Assembly: GCA_963204825.1 (NCBI GenBank)
Contig: CAUJHN010000104.1
Coordinates: 1 to 33,341, forward strand
From: Pseudomonadota bacterium
GTDB lineage: Bacteria; Pseudomonadota; Alphaproteobacteria; Micavibrionales; Micavibrionaceae
Reading direction: 5' to 3'
DNA length: 33,341 bases
The notes beneath the pieces were generated by a model. It had not been told where the DNA came from, searched no databases, and saw nothing but the letters and a program-made list of their open reading frames with translations. Made by a program: the position numbers and the translations under genes. Positions 1-8,082 of this stretch are shown here, in pieces (position 1 is the stretch's first letter; each line of letters opens with the position of its first letter).

Positions 1-267
1 ATGGAAGGGGCTGCCGAGGTGAATGTTAAGGGCGTAAAAATAGCTTCGGTCGGTGTGGGTGATATCGTGGGCGAGGCTGCGCTCTTTAAAGGATCTGATT
101 ACGGGGCGAGCGTAAAGGCTATAGGACCTATTTCTGTTCAACCCATTCCCCCATCAGTGCTGGACGAAAAGATTAAGCAATGCGATCCGATGCTTCGGGC
201 GCTGATCCGTATGTTAATGATACGCCTGCGAAAAACGAACGCAGCCCTTGCGTCTGGGCATGAATGA
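1..267 (+). CDS. C-terminal part of a cyclic-nucleotide-binding (CAP_ED-like) domain protein, 5' partial
   Basis: The 88 visible residues resemble the second half of a cNMP-binding beta-roll. A GDIVGEAALFKG stretch (about residues 20-31) matches the conserved G-E-x-A-L phosphate-binding cassette. It is followed by further strands and a helical tail (MLRALIRMLMIRLRKTN) like the C helix of this fold. The fold's N-terminal strands are missing, so the ATG at base 1 is probably internal and the gene begins upstream of the window. No DNA-binding helix-turn-helix follows the domain, so this is not a complete CRP-type regulator as seen here. It could be the end of a sensor or of a stand-alone CAP_ED protein. 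It lies 129 bases upstream of recJ on the same strand. Confidence 0.6.
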   Translation: MEGAAEVNVKGVKIASVGVGDIVGEAALFKGSDYGASVKAIGPISVQPIPPSVLDEKIKQCDPMLRALIRMLMIRLRKTNAALASGHE

Positions 268-396
268 GGCTTATTTTCTTATGGAAGCCCCATAGGCGCT
301 GGCGTATCCTTTCACAAGTGATTCCCTTTTTTTCGGTTCTTTGATGTTCGCAGAATTTTTATTTCAGCTGCTTTTTCGTGCCAGTGAGGTTTTTTA

Positions 397-2214
397 ATGA
401 CCTCCATGTCTTTTCTTAACGTGAATCGATCCTTAAAGGATTTTCGTTGGGTATTTCCTGCGGTAGAGCAGGATATTGTGGCGCGGATATCGCAGCTGCA
501 CGGCTTGCCAGATTATATCGCGCGTATGCTCCATATTCGCGGTGTGGGGCCGGACGACGTAGAATCTTTTCTTTATCCAACATTACGCAGCCATTTTCCA
601 GACCCGTTTTCATTGGCGGGCATGAAAGCATTTGCGGAAGATATTGCCGCTAAGATAATGCGTGGCAATTCTATAGGAATTTTGGCGGATTTCGATGTGG
701 ACGGCGGAACGTCCGCGGCGACCATGATCCGGTTTTTGCGGCATTGCGGTGTTAATGCGCCGGTATACATTCCTGACCGCTTAAGCGAGGGGTATGGGCC
801 AAATTTAACGGGGCTGCAATTTTTAAAAAATGCGGGCGCGCATTGTGTCGTTATGCTGGATTGTGGAACGACGGCGTTCAAGGCCGTTGAAGAAGGGCGC
901 AATCTCGGCCTGGAAATTTCCATTTTCGACCATCATGAGACGGAAGGAAGCCTTCCGAACGCAAATCACGTCATTAATCCCAAGCGCATCGATGACACAT
1001 CGGGATTGTCCATGCTTGCGGCCTGCGGTGTAACCTTTTTGTCATGTGTGGCCATCAATAATGTTTTAAGGCGCGAAAAATTTTTTGAACAAAAAAATAT
1101 CGTGGATGCGCCGATGAAAAACTGGATGGATCTGGTCGCTCTTGGAACCGTATGCGATATGGTGCCTATGACCGGACCAAACAGATTGTTTGTGCGTGAA
1201 GGTTTTCGACAGATGGCGTTAAAGACAAACGCTGGCATCCGGGCCTTGTGCGAGGTCGCAAACCTTGAAACGGCGCCGCGGCCCATTGATGCGGGATTTA
1301 CGCTGGGGCCGCGTATCAATGCAGGCAGTCGCGTTCATAAATCTGATCTAGGCGCGCGGTTGCTTTCGACCGATGATATGGACGAGGCGAGATCCATCGC
1401 GTTTGTGCTGGATGATTGCAACGAACAGCGTAAGAAAATCCAATCCCAGATGATGAAAGAAGCCGTTGAGCGGGTGGAGCGCGATGGTCTGGATCAAGGC
1501 TCTGTGATTATTGTATCCGATCCGGAATGGCATCCGGGGCTCAGCGGCCTTGTGGCGGGTCGTTTAAAGGAGCGGTTCGGAAAGCCTGCGATTGTTGTGA
1601 CCTTTGCCGAAAACCCGGATGGGGTATTAGAAGGGCGCGGTTCCGGACGTTCTATTATGGGCGTTAATCTGGCGAAGGCCTTTATAGAAGCGCGCAACCA
1701 AGAAATCTTGATCAAGGGCGGTGGGCACGCCATGGCGGGCGGATTTACAATTATGCCGGATCGTCTGCCGGAATTCCGTGAGTTTTTGAATGTAAATATA
1801 ACAAAGCAGAGCGAGACAATCGATTTAACGCCAGAGACGGTCATTGACGGGATTGCGACGATACGGGGTGCGGAGACGCAATTCGTTCGTCTGGTCACGG
1901 ATCACCTCGGACCGTTCGGCCCGCAAAATACAGAGCCTGTATTTGCGCTTGCCAATGTACGTGTTCAAATGGCGGATGTGTTGAAAGAAAAGCATATCCG
2001 TGTGCAGATTAACGATTGGGAGGGCGGACGCCGAATGAAGGCTATGTTCTTCAATGGGGTGGGCACAAAGCTTGGACAGGCGCTGCTAAACCATAATCAA
2101 TCGCTGTTTCACCTGGCCGGTCAGTTTCAGATTAACAATTGGCAAGGCCAGGAAAATGTGGAGTTTCTTATTTCCGATGGCGCGCATGCGCAGGAAGCGC
2201 GAGCTGTTGCGTAG
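397..2214 (+). CDS. recJ: Single-stranded-DNA-specific exonuclease RecJ
   Basis: RecJ is a 5'-3' single-strand DNA exonuclease acting in RecF-pathway recombination, mismatch repair and base-excision repair. The 605-residue length is close to the E. coli enzyme. The DHH phosphoesterase core is clear: ADFDVDGGTSAA (about 97-108, motif I), LDCGTTAFKAV (motif II, about 152-162) and FDHHETEG (about 177-184, motif III, the metal-binding DHH). The DHHA1 domain shows IKGGGHAMAGGFT near residues 440-452. A C-terminal OB-like domain completes the RecJ layout. The ATG at 397 has GAGG at 386-389, seven bases upstream; a second in-frame ATG lies at 406. The gene ends at a strong bidirectional terminator shared with the convergent stress-protein gene. 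Confidence 0.97.
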   Translation: MTSMSFLNVNRSLKDFRWVFPAVEQDIVARISQLHGLPDYIARMLHIRGVGPDDVESFLYPTLRSHFPDPFSLAGMKAFAEDIAAKIMRGNSIGILADFDVDGGTSAATMIRFLRHCGVNAPVYIPDRLSEGYGPNLTGLQFLKNAGAHCVVMLDCGTTAFKAVEEGRNLGLEISIFDHHETEGSLPNANHVINPKRIDDTSGLSMLAACGVTFLSCVAINNVLRREKFFEQKNIVDAPMKNWMDLVALGTVCDMVPMTGPNRLFVREGFRQMALKTNAGIRALCEVANLETAPRPIDAGFTLGPRINAGSRVHKSDLGARLLSTDDMDEARSIAFVLDDCNEQRKKIQSQMMKEAVERVERDGLDQGSVIIVSDPEWHPGLSGLVAGRLKERFGKPAIVVTFAENPDGVLEGRGSGRSIMGVNLAKAFIEARNQEILIKGGGHAMAGGFTIMPDRLPEFREFLNVNITKQSETIDLTPETVIDGIATIRGAETQFVRLVTDHLGPFGPQNTEPVFALANVRVQMADVLKEKHIRVQINDWEGGRRMKAMFFNGVGTKLGQALLNHNQSLFHLAGQFQINNWQGQENVEFLISDGAHAQEARAVA

Positions 2215-2220
2215 CTCCCT

Positions 2221-2256
2221 AAAAAATAGCCCCGCATAGAGCGGGGCTATTTTTTT
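2221..2256. terminator. Bidirectional rho-independent terminator between recJ and the KGG protein gene
   Basis: A perfect GC-rich stem (left arm 2221-2235 ending in GCCCCGC, loop 2236-2240, right arm 2241-2255) is flanked by an A run on the left and a T run on the right. It can therefore end transcription in both directions. The right T run overlaps the TAA stop of the minus-strand gene at 2255-2257. Confidence 0.92.
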
Positions 2257-2989
2257 AGCGCCGGTTTTCCCAGCCACGTCTTGCTGCTTCAGCGTGCCCG
2301 CGGGGATCGCCCTGCCAGCCACGATTACCGCTGCTTCCGCCATTAGAGCGTCCACGGCCGTTGCCATAGCTTTCGCGGTCGTCATAACTGCGTCCTCGGG
2401 AACGATAGCCCCGGTCGTCGTCATAGTTGCCACGGCCTTGCGACCTATAGCCCCGCTCATCGTCACGGTTGCGATAGTTTGAGGAGCGGCCACGTTCGTC
2501 CCATCCTCTGCGCGATGCTTCCGAATGACCTTCAGGGTCTCCGTACCAACCGCTCGGGCCGTGATCTTCGTTCTCCCATCCCCTGCGCGATGCTTCCGAA
2601 TGACCTTCGGAATCTCCGTACCAGCCGCTGGGGCCGTGATCTTCGTTTTCCCATCCTCTGCGGGAAGCTTCCGAATGGCCTTCAGGATCGCCAAACCAGC
2701 CGCCACGCCCATGGCCGCGGCCTTCGCCTTCACGCTGATAATTGCGTTCGTCGTTATAGCGTGCCTGCTGGCGGCCTCTCATCGATTGTTGTCCGCGTCC
2801 ACTCCGTCCGTAGTCATTGGATTCATAACGTTCATCCTCTTCCTCGTCATATCCCGAGTCGGAGTCGGATGAACTCATGAAGCGGCCTTCCTCATCTCGT
2901 TCCGGTGTGCCGTTGCCGCGTCCACGCCGTCTGGACTCCTTGTTGTCGTCTTCGTTATCACGCGAAGATTTTGTAGATTTCCGTGCCAT
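2255..2989 (-). CDS. KGG-repeat stress-induced hydrophilic protein
   Basis: This is a 244-residue, very hydrophilic protein rich in Gly, Arg, Ser, Asp and Glu, with no membrane segment. It carries four KGG-type motifs: three in tandem with a 25-residue period (core GDPEGHSEASRRGW) and a fourth at the C-terminus (GDPRGHAEAARRGW). An acidic N-terminal part contains ERDEEGRFMS, a motif common in alphaproteobacterial relatives. The family (stress-induced KGG repeat; E. coli YciG-like) is linked to general stress and desiccation responses, but its biochemical role is not established. Between the repeats and the C-terminal motif lies an RGY/RGR-rich low-complexity segment that may bind nucleic acid (inference). 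The ATG at 2989 has a strong AGGAG eight bases upstream. A weak EcfG-like promoter lies about 40 bases before the start. Confidence 0.88.
   Translation of the reverse strand: MARKSTKSSRDNEDDNKESRRRGRGNGTPERDEEGRFMSSSDSDSGYDEEEDERYESNDYGRSGRGQQSMRGRQQARYNDERNYQREGEGRGHGRGGWFGDPEGHSEASRRGWENEDHGPSGWYGDSEGHSEASRRGWENEDHGPSGWYGDPEGHSEASRRGWDERGRSSNYRNRDDERGYRSQGRGNYDDDRGYRSRGRSYDDRESYGNGRGRSNGGSSGNRGWQGDPRGHAEAARRGWENRR
2495..2703 (-). repeat. 75-bp tandem repeat encoding three KGG units
   Basis: The word CCGAATG(A/G)CC recurs at 2521, 2596 and 2671 on the plus strand, an exact period of 75 bases or 25 codons. The units differ by scattered, mostly silent changes, so they are not a fresh duplication. 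The repeat stays in frame and expands only the KGG motif of the enclosing gene. Confidence 0.9.
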
Positions 2990-3028
2990 GTTTTTTCTCC
3001 TTTTCTATGTGGGAAATTGTCACTTCAC

Positions 3029-3054
3029 AAAGGAATGGAAGGAATGATGGTTCC
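3029..3054 (-). promoter_or_regulatory. Possible EcfG-type general stress promoter for the KGG protein gene
   Basis: Read on the minus strand, GGAAC (3054-3050) is followed after 17 bases by CTTT (3032-3029). The alphaproteobacterial EcfG consensus is GGAAC-N16/17-CGTT. The -35 is perfect and the -10 has one mismatch. It sits about 40 bases upstream of the start codon of a gene of a family often in the general stress regulon. This is inference from a short match. Confidence 0.32.
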
Positions 3055-3234
3055 TTAAATTTTCATGTTTATTTCATGTGCGCTGGACGTATTTTTCCTC
3101 AGTCATAAAATAAATCGCGCATGGTGCGACAGTGCGCATGTAAGGACGTGCGCGAAAGTCCTCTCCGGTATCTGCATTATGTTTGGCTTTGTTTGGATTC
3201 TGATATATGGTCTCAGAACGCTGGAGGGAAGCAC

Positions 3235-3648
3235 TTGGGGCATTTTCTGCAATCGGCAGGCAAGAATATAAAACATGCGCAGATAATCTGCGCGTTTGTC
3301 GTCCTTGCCTTTCTGCTTCAGTCGTTCATTCCTACCGGGTTTATGCCGGGGACGACGAGGGACGGCAAGGTTGCCGTCGTTATATGTTCTGGTATGGGTG
3401 AGAAAACGGTTTACGTGGATCCTGGTTCTATTCCGGGTGACCGTGAGTCAGATCATCCTCAACACCTAAGCGTGAAGGTTTGCCCCTATTTTTCGACGAT
3501 CTCCTGGAGCACGATAGATTCGGGGCAGGCGAATATCGCTATCCCTGTGAATGTCGTCGTCACGCCTGTCTTTGCGTTGCAGGTATCGTTTGCATCTGAC
3601 TTCCATTATTCCGGTCACTCCCCCCGTGGACCGCCTGCGTCCGTTTAA
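3235..3648 (+). CDS. DUF2946-like small membrane-anchored protein
   Basis: I chose the TTG at 3235 as start because GGAGGG (3223-3228) lies seven bases upstream; an in-frame ATG at 3121 has no comparable ribosome-binding site. This gives 137 residues. One hydrophobic segment near the N-terminus (IICAFVVLAFLLQSFIPTG) is followed by a non-cytoplasmic part containing PGTTRDGKVAVVICSG, a CPYF motif and a PRGPPA ending. This layout resembles DUF2946 proteins, often found beside TonB-dependent metal receptors. The function of DUF2946 is unknown. The gene stops 47 bases before the start of a TonB-dependent receptor, so the pair is probably an operon. The family assignment is from recall of motif pattern, not a search. 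Confidence 0.7.
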   Translation: MGHFLQSAGKNIKHAQIICAFVVLAFLLQSFIPTGFMPGTTRDGKVAVVICSGMGEKTVYVDPGSIPGDRESDHPQHLSVKVCPYFSTISWSTIDSGQANIAIPVNVVVTPVFALQVSFASDFHYSGHSPRGPPASV

Positions 3649-3695
3649 TCCAATCACAATTGCCAAATTTTATCAGGATTAAATGGAGAATTTTC

Positions 3696-5720
3696 ATGCT
3701 CATAGCCATGCGCGGTGCGCTTTGTGCCGCCCTTGTAACTTTATCGCTATTACCTCAACACGCAAAAGCTGACCCGTTGGAAATAAACGTACCTATTGGG
3801 CAGGCGGGAACGCGGACAGCGCCCGGAACGGCTATTGTAGAGGAGCGAATGCGGGCCATTCCGGGAGGGGTGAGTTTTGTGCCCGCGAAGAAATTCCAGA
3901 ACGGCTATGCCCTCTCGATGAAGGATATGATGGCCGGCACACCTGGTATCCTGGCTCAGCCGCGATGGGGGGAGGAATCCCGGCTTTCAATCCGGGGGTC
4001 CGGATTATCGCGATCTTTCCATTTGCGCGGTGTAACGTTGTTGCAGGATGGGATCCCCTTTAATTTCGCGGACGGAAGCGGGGATTTTCAGGAGATTGAT
4101 CCTCTTATGCTTCAGCATGTCGAGGTATATAGGGGCGGGCAGGCTCTAAGATACGGGGCGGCGAGTTTAGGGGGCGCTGTGAATATGGCGTCGCCGACTG
4201 CATGGACAGCCGGCTATAACACATTGCTTCGTGCGGAGGCAGGTAGTTTTGGAACGATCCGCACGCATGCGGCGGCGGCAAAAATATTCGATGGTTTCGA
4301 TGCTTTTGCTGGCGTGACGAAGACTGTAAGTGATGGATATAGAAAGCAGAGCGATCAGGACAATCAAGGATTTTCCGGCAATGTTGGTGTGCCGTTAAGT
4401 GACCGGGCCGAGACACGTTTTTATGTGTCATGGAACGATATAAAGCAGGAGGTGCCGGGAACGATTACAAAAGAGGCCGCGCTGCATGACCCTAAATCTG
4501 TTCCGGATGTAAATCTGTACAATAATTATGCACGTGATATCAGGTCGCTTCGCGTTGCCAACCGTACTGTGTTTGATCTGGACAACGGCGTGCAGATCGA
4601 AGCGGGCGGATATATAAACGATAAGTCGTTATACCATCCGATTTTCCAGGTGGTTGATCAGGCGTCTTTGGATATTGGAGGTTTTGCCCGCATGCACGGC
4701 AGCGCTGAAATTGGCGGCAGGAAAAACGATGTAACCGTGGGTGTGAATATAGGTCGGGGCCGTAATGATGCGAAGCGGTTCGTCAATATGGCCGGGCACC
4801 GGGGTAATGCCACCGCAAACGGGGAACAGGTTGCGCAGAATGTTGAATTCTATGGGGAAGATCGTCTGCACATCATTCAAAACTGGAGTTTGATAACGGG
4901 GTTGCAGGCATCCGTTGCGGACAGAGACTACAAAGACTTCCTGAATCGTGCAAACGATGATGGAAAGACTTTTTACAGTCTCAACCCGAAAATTGGCGTT
5001 ATGTGGAATATCACACCACGCAGCGAAATGTACGCGAGTGTAACGCGCAGCAGTGAGGCGCCGACTTTTTCCGAGCTGGTGCAGGGGGCGTACGCTGGAT
5101 TTGTTCCGGTTGATCTGCAAACAGCGTGGACTGTAGAGGCGGGGACGCGTGGCAAAGAGGGTGATTTTTCGTGGGATGTAACGCTGTATCATGCGCAAGT
5201 GCGCGATGAGCTGCTGAATTTCGCGGTTACGTCCGATGTGCCGGCGTCCACCTTTAATGCGGACAAGACGATCCATCAAGGGATAGAACTTGGGGCTGGG
5301 TGGCGGTTGAACGACCGACTGTCGCTGTGGGGTATTTATAATTTGAACGATTTTCAGTTTGATGGCGATAATCAGTATGGTGATAACGAGCTTGCCGGCG
5401 CTCCAAAACATCAAATCAATCTGTCTATGCGATATGAAAAAAAGGGGGCGTCTATCGAACCCAACATCGAATGGGTGCCCGCGGCGCCATGGGTTGACTA
5501 CGCAAATACAATGAAAGCCGATAGCTACATTATAGCGGGGGTAAAAGCAGGATATGACATAAATGAAAATATGTCCTTGTTTCTGGATGCCCGCAACCTG
5601 ACCGATGAGAAGACAATTACAAGTTTTAGCACTGTTACGGATGCAAATGCCGCGGCAACAAATGTATTTTATCCTGGGGAGGGGCGAAGTGTATACTGCG
5701 GCGTAACGATAAAGTTTTAA
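3696..5720 (+). CDS. TonB-dependent outer-membrane receptor
   Basis: This 674-residue protein begins with a signal peptide (about 1-26, cleaved after QHAKA). The plug domain contains SIRGSGLSRSFHLRGVTLL, QDGIPFNFADGSGDFQEIDP and VEVYRGGQALRYGAASLGGA, classic TonB-receptor plug signatures. A 22-strand-type beta barrel follows and ends in a C-terminal Phe (VTIKF), the usual outer-membrane assembly signal. The ATG at 3696 has GGAG at 3685-3688, seven bases upstream; an in-frame TTG at 3660 is less likely. The substrate cannot be read from sequence. The DUF2946-like neighbour and general resemblance suggest metal or metal-chelate uptake (copper or iron). No TonB, ExbB or ExbD gene is in the window. 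Confidence 0.93.
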   Translation: MLIAMRGALCAALVTLSLLPQHAKADPLEINVPIGQAGTRTAPGTAIVEERMRAIPGGVSFVPAKKFQNGYALSMKDMMAGTPGILAQPRWGEESRLSIRGSGLSRSFHLRGVTLLQDGIPFNFADGSGDFQEIDPLMLQHVEVYRGGQALRYGAASLGGAVNMASPTAWTAGYNTLLRAEAGSFGTIRTHAAAAKIFDGFDAFAGVTKTVSDGYRKQSDQDNQGFSGNVGVPLSDRAETRFYVSWNDIKQEVPGTITKEAALHDPKSVPDVNLYNNYARDIRSLRVANRTVFDLDNGVQIEAGGYINDKSLYHPIFQVVDQASLDIGGFARMHGSAEIGGRKNDVTVGVNIGRGRNDAKRFVNMAGHRGNATANGEQVAQNVEFYGEDRLHIIQNWSLITGLQASVADRDYKDFLNRANDDGKTFYSLNPKIGVMWNITPRSEMYASVTRSSEAPTFSELVQGAYAGFVPVDLQTAWTVEAGTRGKEGDFSWDVTLYHAQVRDELLNFAVTSDVPASTFNADKTIHQGIELGAGWRLNDRLSLWGIYNLNDFQFDGDNQYGDNELAGAPKHQINLSMRYEKKGASIEPNIEWVPAAPWVDYANTMKADSYIIAGVKAGYDINENMSLFLDARNLTDEKTITSFSTVTDANAAATNVFYPGEGRSVYCGVTIKF

Positions 5721-5774
5721 ACATGTGAGTGCGCTGCACAATGCACTATACAAAAGCGCGGTTTGCTTACATAC

Positions 5775-5780
5775 TATAAT
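5775..5780 (+). promoter_or_regulatory. Perfect TATAAT -10 box upstream of the chemoreceptor gene
   Basis: TATAAT lies 129 bases before the chemoreceptor start. No good TTGACA-like -35 is found 16-18 bases upstream, so this is only a candidate. If used, transcription would start at about 5787, inside the first arm of the hairpin at 5783-5818. Confidence 0.35.
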
Positions 5781-5782
5781 TT

Positions 5783-5818
5783 CTGCATGCTATTTGGATC
5801 ATCCATAATAGTATGCAG
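5783..5818. other. Long imperfect hairpin upstream of the chemoreceptor gene
   Basis: The arm 5783-5798 pairs with 5802-5818 across a three-base loop (TCA). The arms share CTGCAT/ATGCAG, CTATT/AATAG and TGGA/TCCA, with one G-T wobble and one bulged base. No T run follows, so it is not a standard rho-independent terminator. It may be a 5' leader structure of the chemoreceptor mRNA, a 3' stabilising hairpin for the receptor mRNA, or a protein-binding dyad. Confidence 0.6.
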
Positions 5819-5909
5819 GGATTGAGTGTCTTCCTGCGTTTTTCTAATCATTCATTAACTATCGCTGCTATAGGCTAAAGAAGCCGTCATTTTTTGTCAG
5901 AGGTCATGT

Positions 5910-8021
5910 ATGTTCAAGCTGCTGAACAATTTATCCATTAACGCCCGTCTTGTACTGAGTATTACCATCCTGCTTGCCACGCTCTTGGCGGCATTATCGC
6001 AGACGTATACGACCATTGAAGCGAATATAAAATTTTCCGCCTGGGAAATGAAAGGCAACAAGTACGAACGGCCGCTGGCTATTATGCTGCGCGATGCGGG
6101 TATGTTGCGCGTTGGGTTGATTCTCGAGCAAAACAAAGCGCGGTTCAGTTTATTGGATAAAGACGCCCTCGTAAAAAACATTGACGATCAGATGGCGGTT
6201 TTAAAAACGATCCAGGATGAAATCGGCGTTGATCTGCAGTTTACGGATGAGGGGCTTGCCAAGCGAGGCCGTGAAGCTTTGAAGTATGAAACCGTTCTTG
6301 CCAAATGGAAAGAAATTGAAGCCCTGACGGCAACGGATGCTCCTGCCGCTGAAGAAAAGCTGGTGACATTCATCGCTGATCTCCGCGGGATGATTGCGCA
6401 TGCGGGGGATATTTCAAACCTGATCCTCGATCCGGACCTTGATAGCTATTATTTGATGGATGTCACACTTTTGGCGATGCCTCAGACGGTCGATAGATTG
6501 TCGGTGATCGGCTCTACGTTTGCGGAGCAATTGACTCCCGGCAGAGGGTTGAATCAAATGGAAATGACGGAAGCCGCTGTGTTCTCGCGGATGCTTACGG
6601 AAGCGGATATTGGCCGGGTCGTGGCCGATATGGATGTATCCTTTAAGGAAGATCCCAATTTTTATGGCGAAAGCGCGACCCTGAAAACAAATCTGGAACC
6701 CGCGCTGGCCGCATATAAAGAAAAGAATGACGCTTTTTCTGCTATTATCACGGGTATAGCAGGGGGCACTCCGGTGTCACAGGCCGATATGCTGAATTCC
6801 TGGCTGGCGGCAACGAAGGCCTCTTACGACTTCTGGAAGTCGGGTTTTGATGAGCTGGATGCCTTGATACAAATTCGCATAGACACATACAGGCAGCAGC
6901 AAATGCAGGTACTGGAAGTCTCTGCTATTGGAATTCTTATTTCTTTGCTTGTGTTTTTCATTGTCTCAAAAAGTTTAACAAAACCGTTGAACAATCTTAC
7001 GTCTTCCATGGACCGCCTTGCGAACAACAATCTTGATACGGATGTTCCATACACGACGGCAAAGTCTGAAATTGGTAAGATGGCGCGTGCATTGCAGGTG
7101 TTTAAAAGCAATGCTCTGGCCATAAAGCAGCTGCAGGAAGAGCAGGAGCTTGCGAAGATTATGGGTGAGCAGGAGCGCCGCAAGGCCCTCGTCGATATGG
7201 CGGACCGCTTCGATTCCTACGTACAGGACTCTCTGCAAAATCTCCTTTTATCTGCTGACAATATGAAAGAGGCGGCTGCAAACTTGAATACAGCGTCGCA
7301 ACAGACGGCCGAAGCCAGTAACTTCGTGGCCAATATTGCGAATGAAACGGATGCCAATGTTCAGACCGTTGCCAGCGCGACGGAAGAGCTGTCGGCATCT
7401 TCGCAGGAAATTGCCTTGCAGGTAGGCGCGGTCGCCCAGAAAGCGGGCGTTGCCGCAGATGAAGCCAAGAAGGCTTCCGAAACGGTGGCGCATCTTAACA
7501 GTTTGACGGGTTCTATCGGTGAAGTTGTTGAGGCGATTAAAGATATTGCGGATCAGACGAATCTTCTTGCGCTCAATGCCACGATCGAAGCGGCCCGCGC
7601 GGGCGAGGCCGGGAAAGGTTTTGCCGTTGTTGCGGATGAGGTTAAAAAACTCGCCATTGAAACAGCCAATAAAACCGAGCAGATCAACGAGCGGGTTCAG
7701 GGTATTGAGAAAGCCATTAAGAACAGCGTCGATGCCGTCGAAATGATTATTTCTAACGTTCGTCTGATAGATACTGCGGCATCGAGCGTGTCGGCCGCTG
7801 TTGAGGAACAGAACGCGGCGACGGGTGAAATCGGTCGCAATGTCACAGAAGTGTCTTCGGGAACGCAGCAAGTGTCTGAGACGATCAGGCGTGTTAGCAG
7901 CAATGCCGCCCAAACGGGCGAACAGTCCCGAATGGTTCTTGAAGCTGCCAATGATGTGGCAAAATTAACAGACTCCCTTCGTGGGCAGATTAATAGCTTC
8001 TTGTCAGGTATTCGCAATTAA
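5910..8021 (+). CDS. Methyl-accepting chemotaxis protein
   Basis: This is a 703-residue transmembrane chemoreceptor. TM1 spans about 14-33. A large helical periplasmic sensor domain runs from about 34 to 333 and includes a LILDPDLDSYYLMDV segment seen in many four-helix-bundle or bimodular receptors. TM2 is at about 334-352, followed by a HAMP domain (about 353-408) and the cytoplasmic signalling domain. The highly conserved hairpin tip that contacts CheW and CheA (IADQTNLLALNATIEAARAG) is at about 545-565. There is no C-terminal CheR/CheB-docking pentapeptide. GAGG at 5900-5903 is six bases before the ATG. No che or flagellar genes are nearby, so this is an orphan receptor. The ligand cannot be inferred. 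Confidence 0.96.
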   Translation: MFKLLNNLSINARLVLSITILLATLLAALSQTYTTIEANIKFSAWEMKGNKYERPLAIMLRDAGMLRVGLILEQNKARFSLLDKDALVKNIDDQMAVLKTIQDEIGVDLQFTDEGLAKRGREALKYETVLAKWKEIEALTATDAPAAEEKLVTFIADLRGMIAHAGDISNLILDPDLDSYYLMDVTLLAMPQTVDRLSVIGSTFAEQLTPGRGLNQMEMTEAAVFSRMLTEADIGRVVADMDVSFKEDPNFYGESATLKTNLEPALAAYKEKNDAFSAIITGIAGGTPVSQADMLNSWLAATKASYDFWKSGFDELDALIQIRIDTYRQQQMQVLEVSAIGILISLLVFFIVSKSLTKPLNNLTSSMDRLANNNLDTDVPYTTAKSEIGKMARALQVFKSNALAIKQLQEEQELAKIMGEQERRKALVDMADRFDSYVQDSLQNLLLSADNMKEAAANLNTASQQTAEASNFVANIANETDANVQTVASATEELSASSQEIALQVGAVAQKAGVAADEAKKASETVAHLNSLTGSIGEVVEAIKDIADQTNLLALNATIEAARAGEAGKGFAVVADEVKKLAIETANKTEQINERVQGIEKAIKNSVDAVEMIISNVRLIDTAASSVSAAVEEQNAATGEIGRNVTEVSSGTQQVSETIRRVSSNAAQTGEQSRMVLEAANDVAKLTDSLRGQINSFLSGIRN

Positions 8022-8022
8022 T

Positions 8023-8041
8023 ATTGTTATATTGTAACAAT
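8023..8041. promoter_or_regulatory. Perfect inverted repeat ATTGTTA-N5-TAACAAT
   Basis: Seven-base arms at 8023-8029 and 8035-8041 flank a five-base spacer. The repeat begins two bases after the chemoreceptor stop codon and lies 42 bases before the next start codon. The AT-rich arms and absence of a T run fit an operator better than a terminator. A second, near-perfect dyad (GATGAAGT-ACA-ACTTCTTC, 8063-8081) abuts the start codon at 8083. No regulator gene is adjacent. Confidence 0.45.
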
Positions 8042-8082
8042 GAGCTTGATTCTCTTGGGCGGGATGAAGTACAACTTCTTCC

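Noticed and set aside
2495-2703. Possible CRISPR-like array
   Set aside because: Repeat units are contiguous, in frame, encode a known protein motif and have no unique spacers.
2086-2880. Open frames on both strands across the KGG repeat
   Set aside because: They are off-frame readings of the 75-bp tandem repeat. Only the 2255-2989 frame gives the KGG family motifs and has an AGGAG site.
3065-3271. 68-codon open frame before the DUF2946-like gene
   Set aside because: It has no ribosome-binding site, its codon use is poor, and it overlaps the better-supported TTG-started gene.
4629-5753. 374-codon open frame on the minus strand
   Set aside because: It is fully antisense to the TonB receptor barrel, lacks any recognisable domain and ribosome-binding site, and its Cys/Ile/Arg-rich composition is unlike a real protein.
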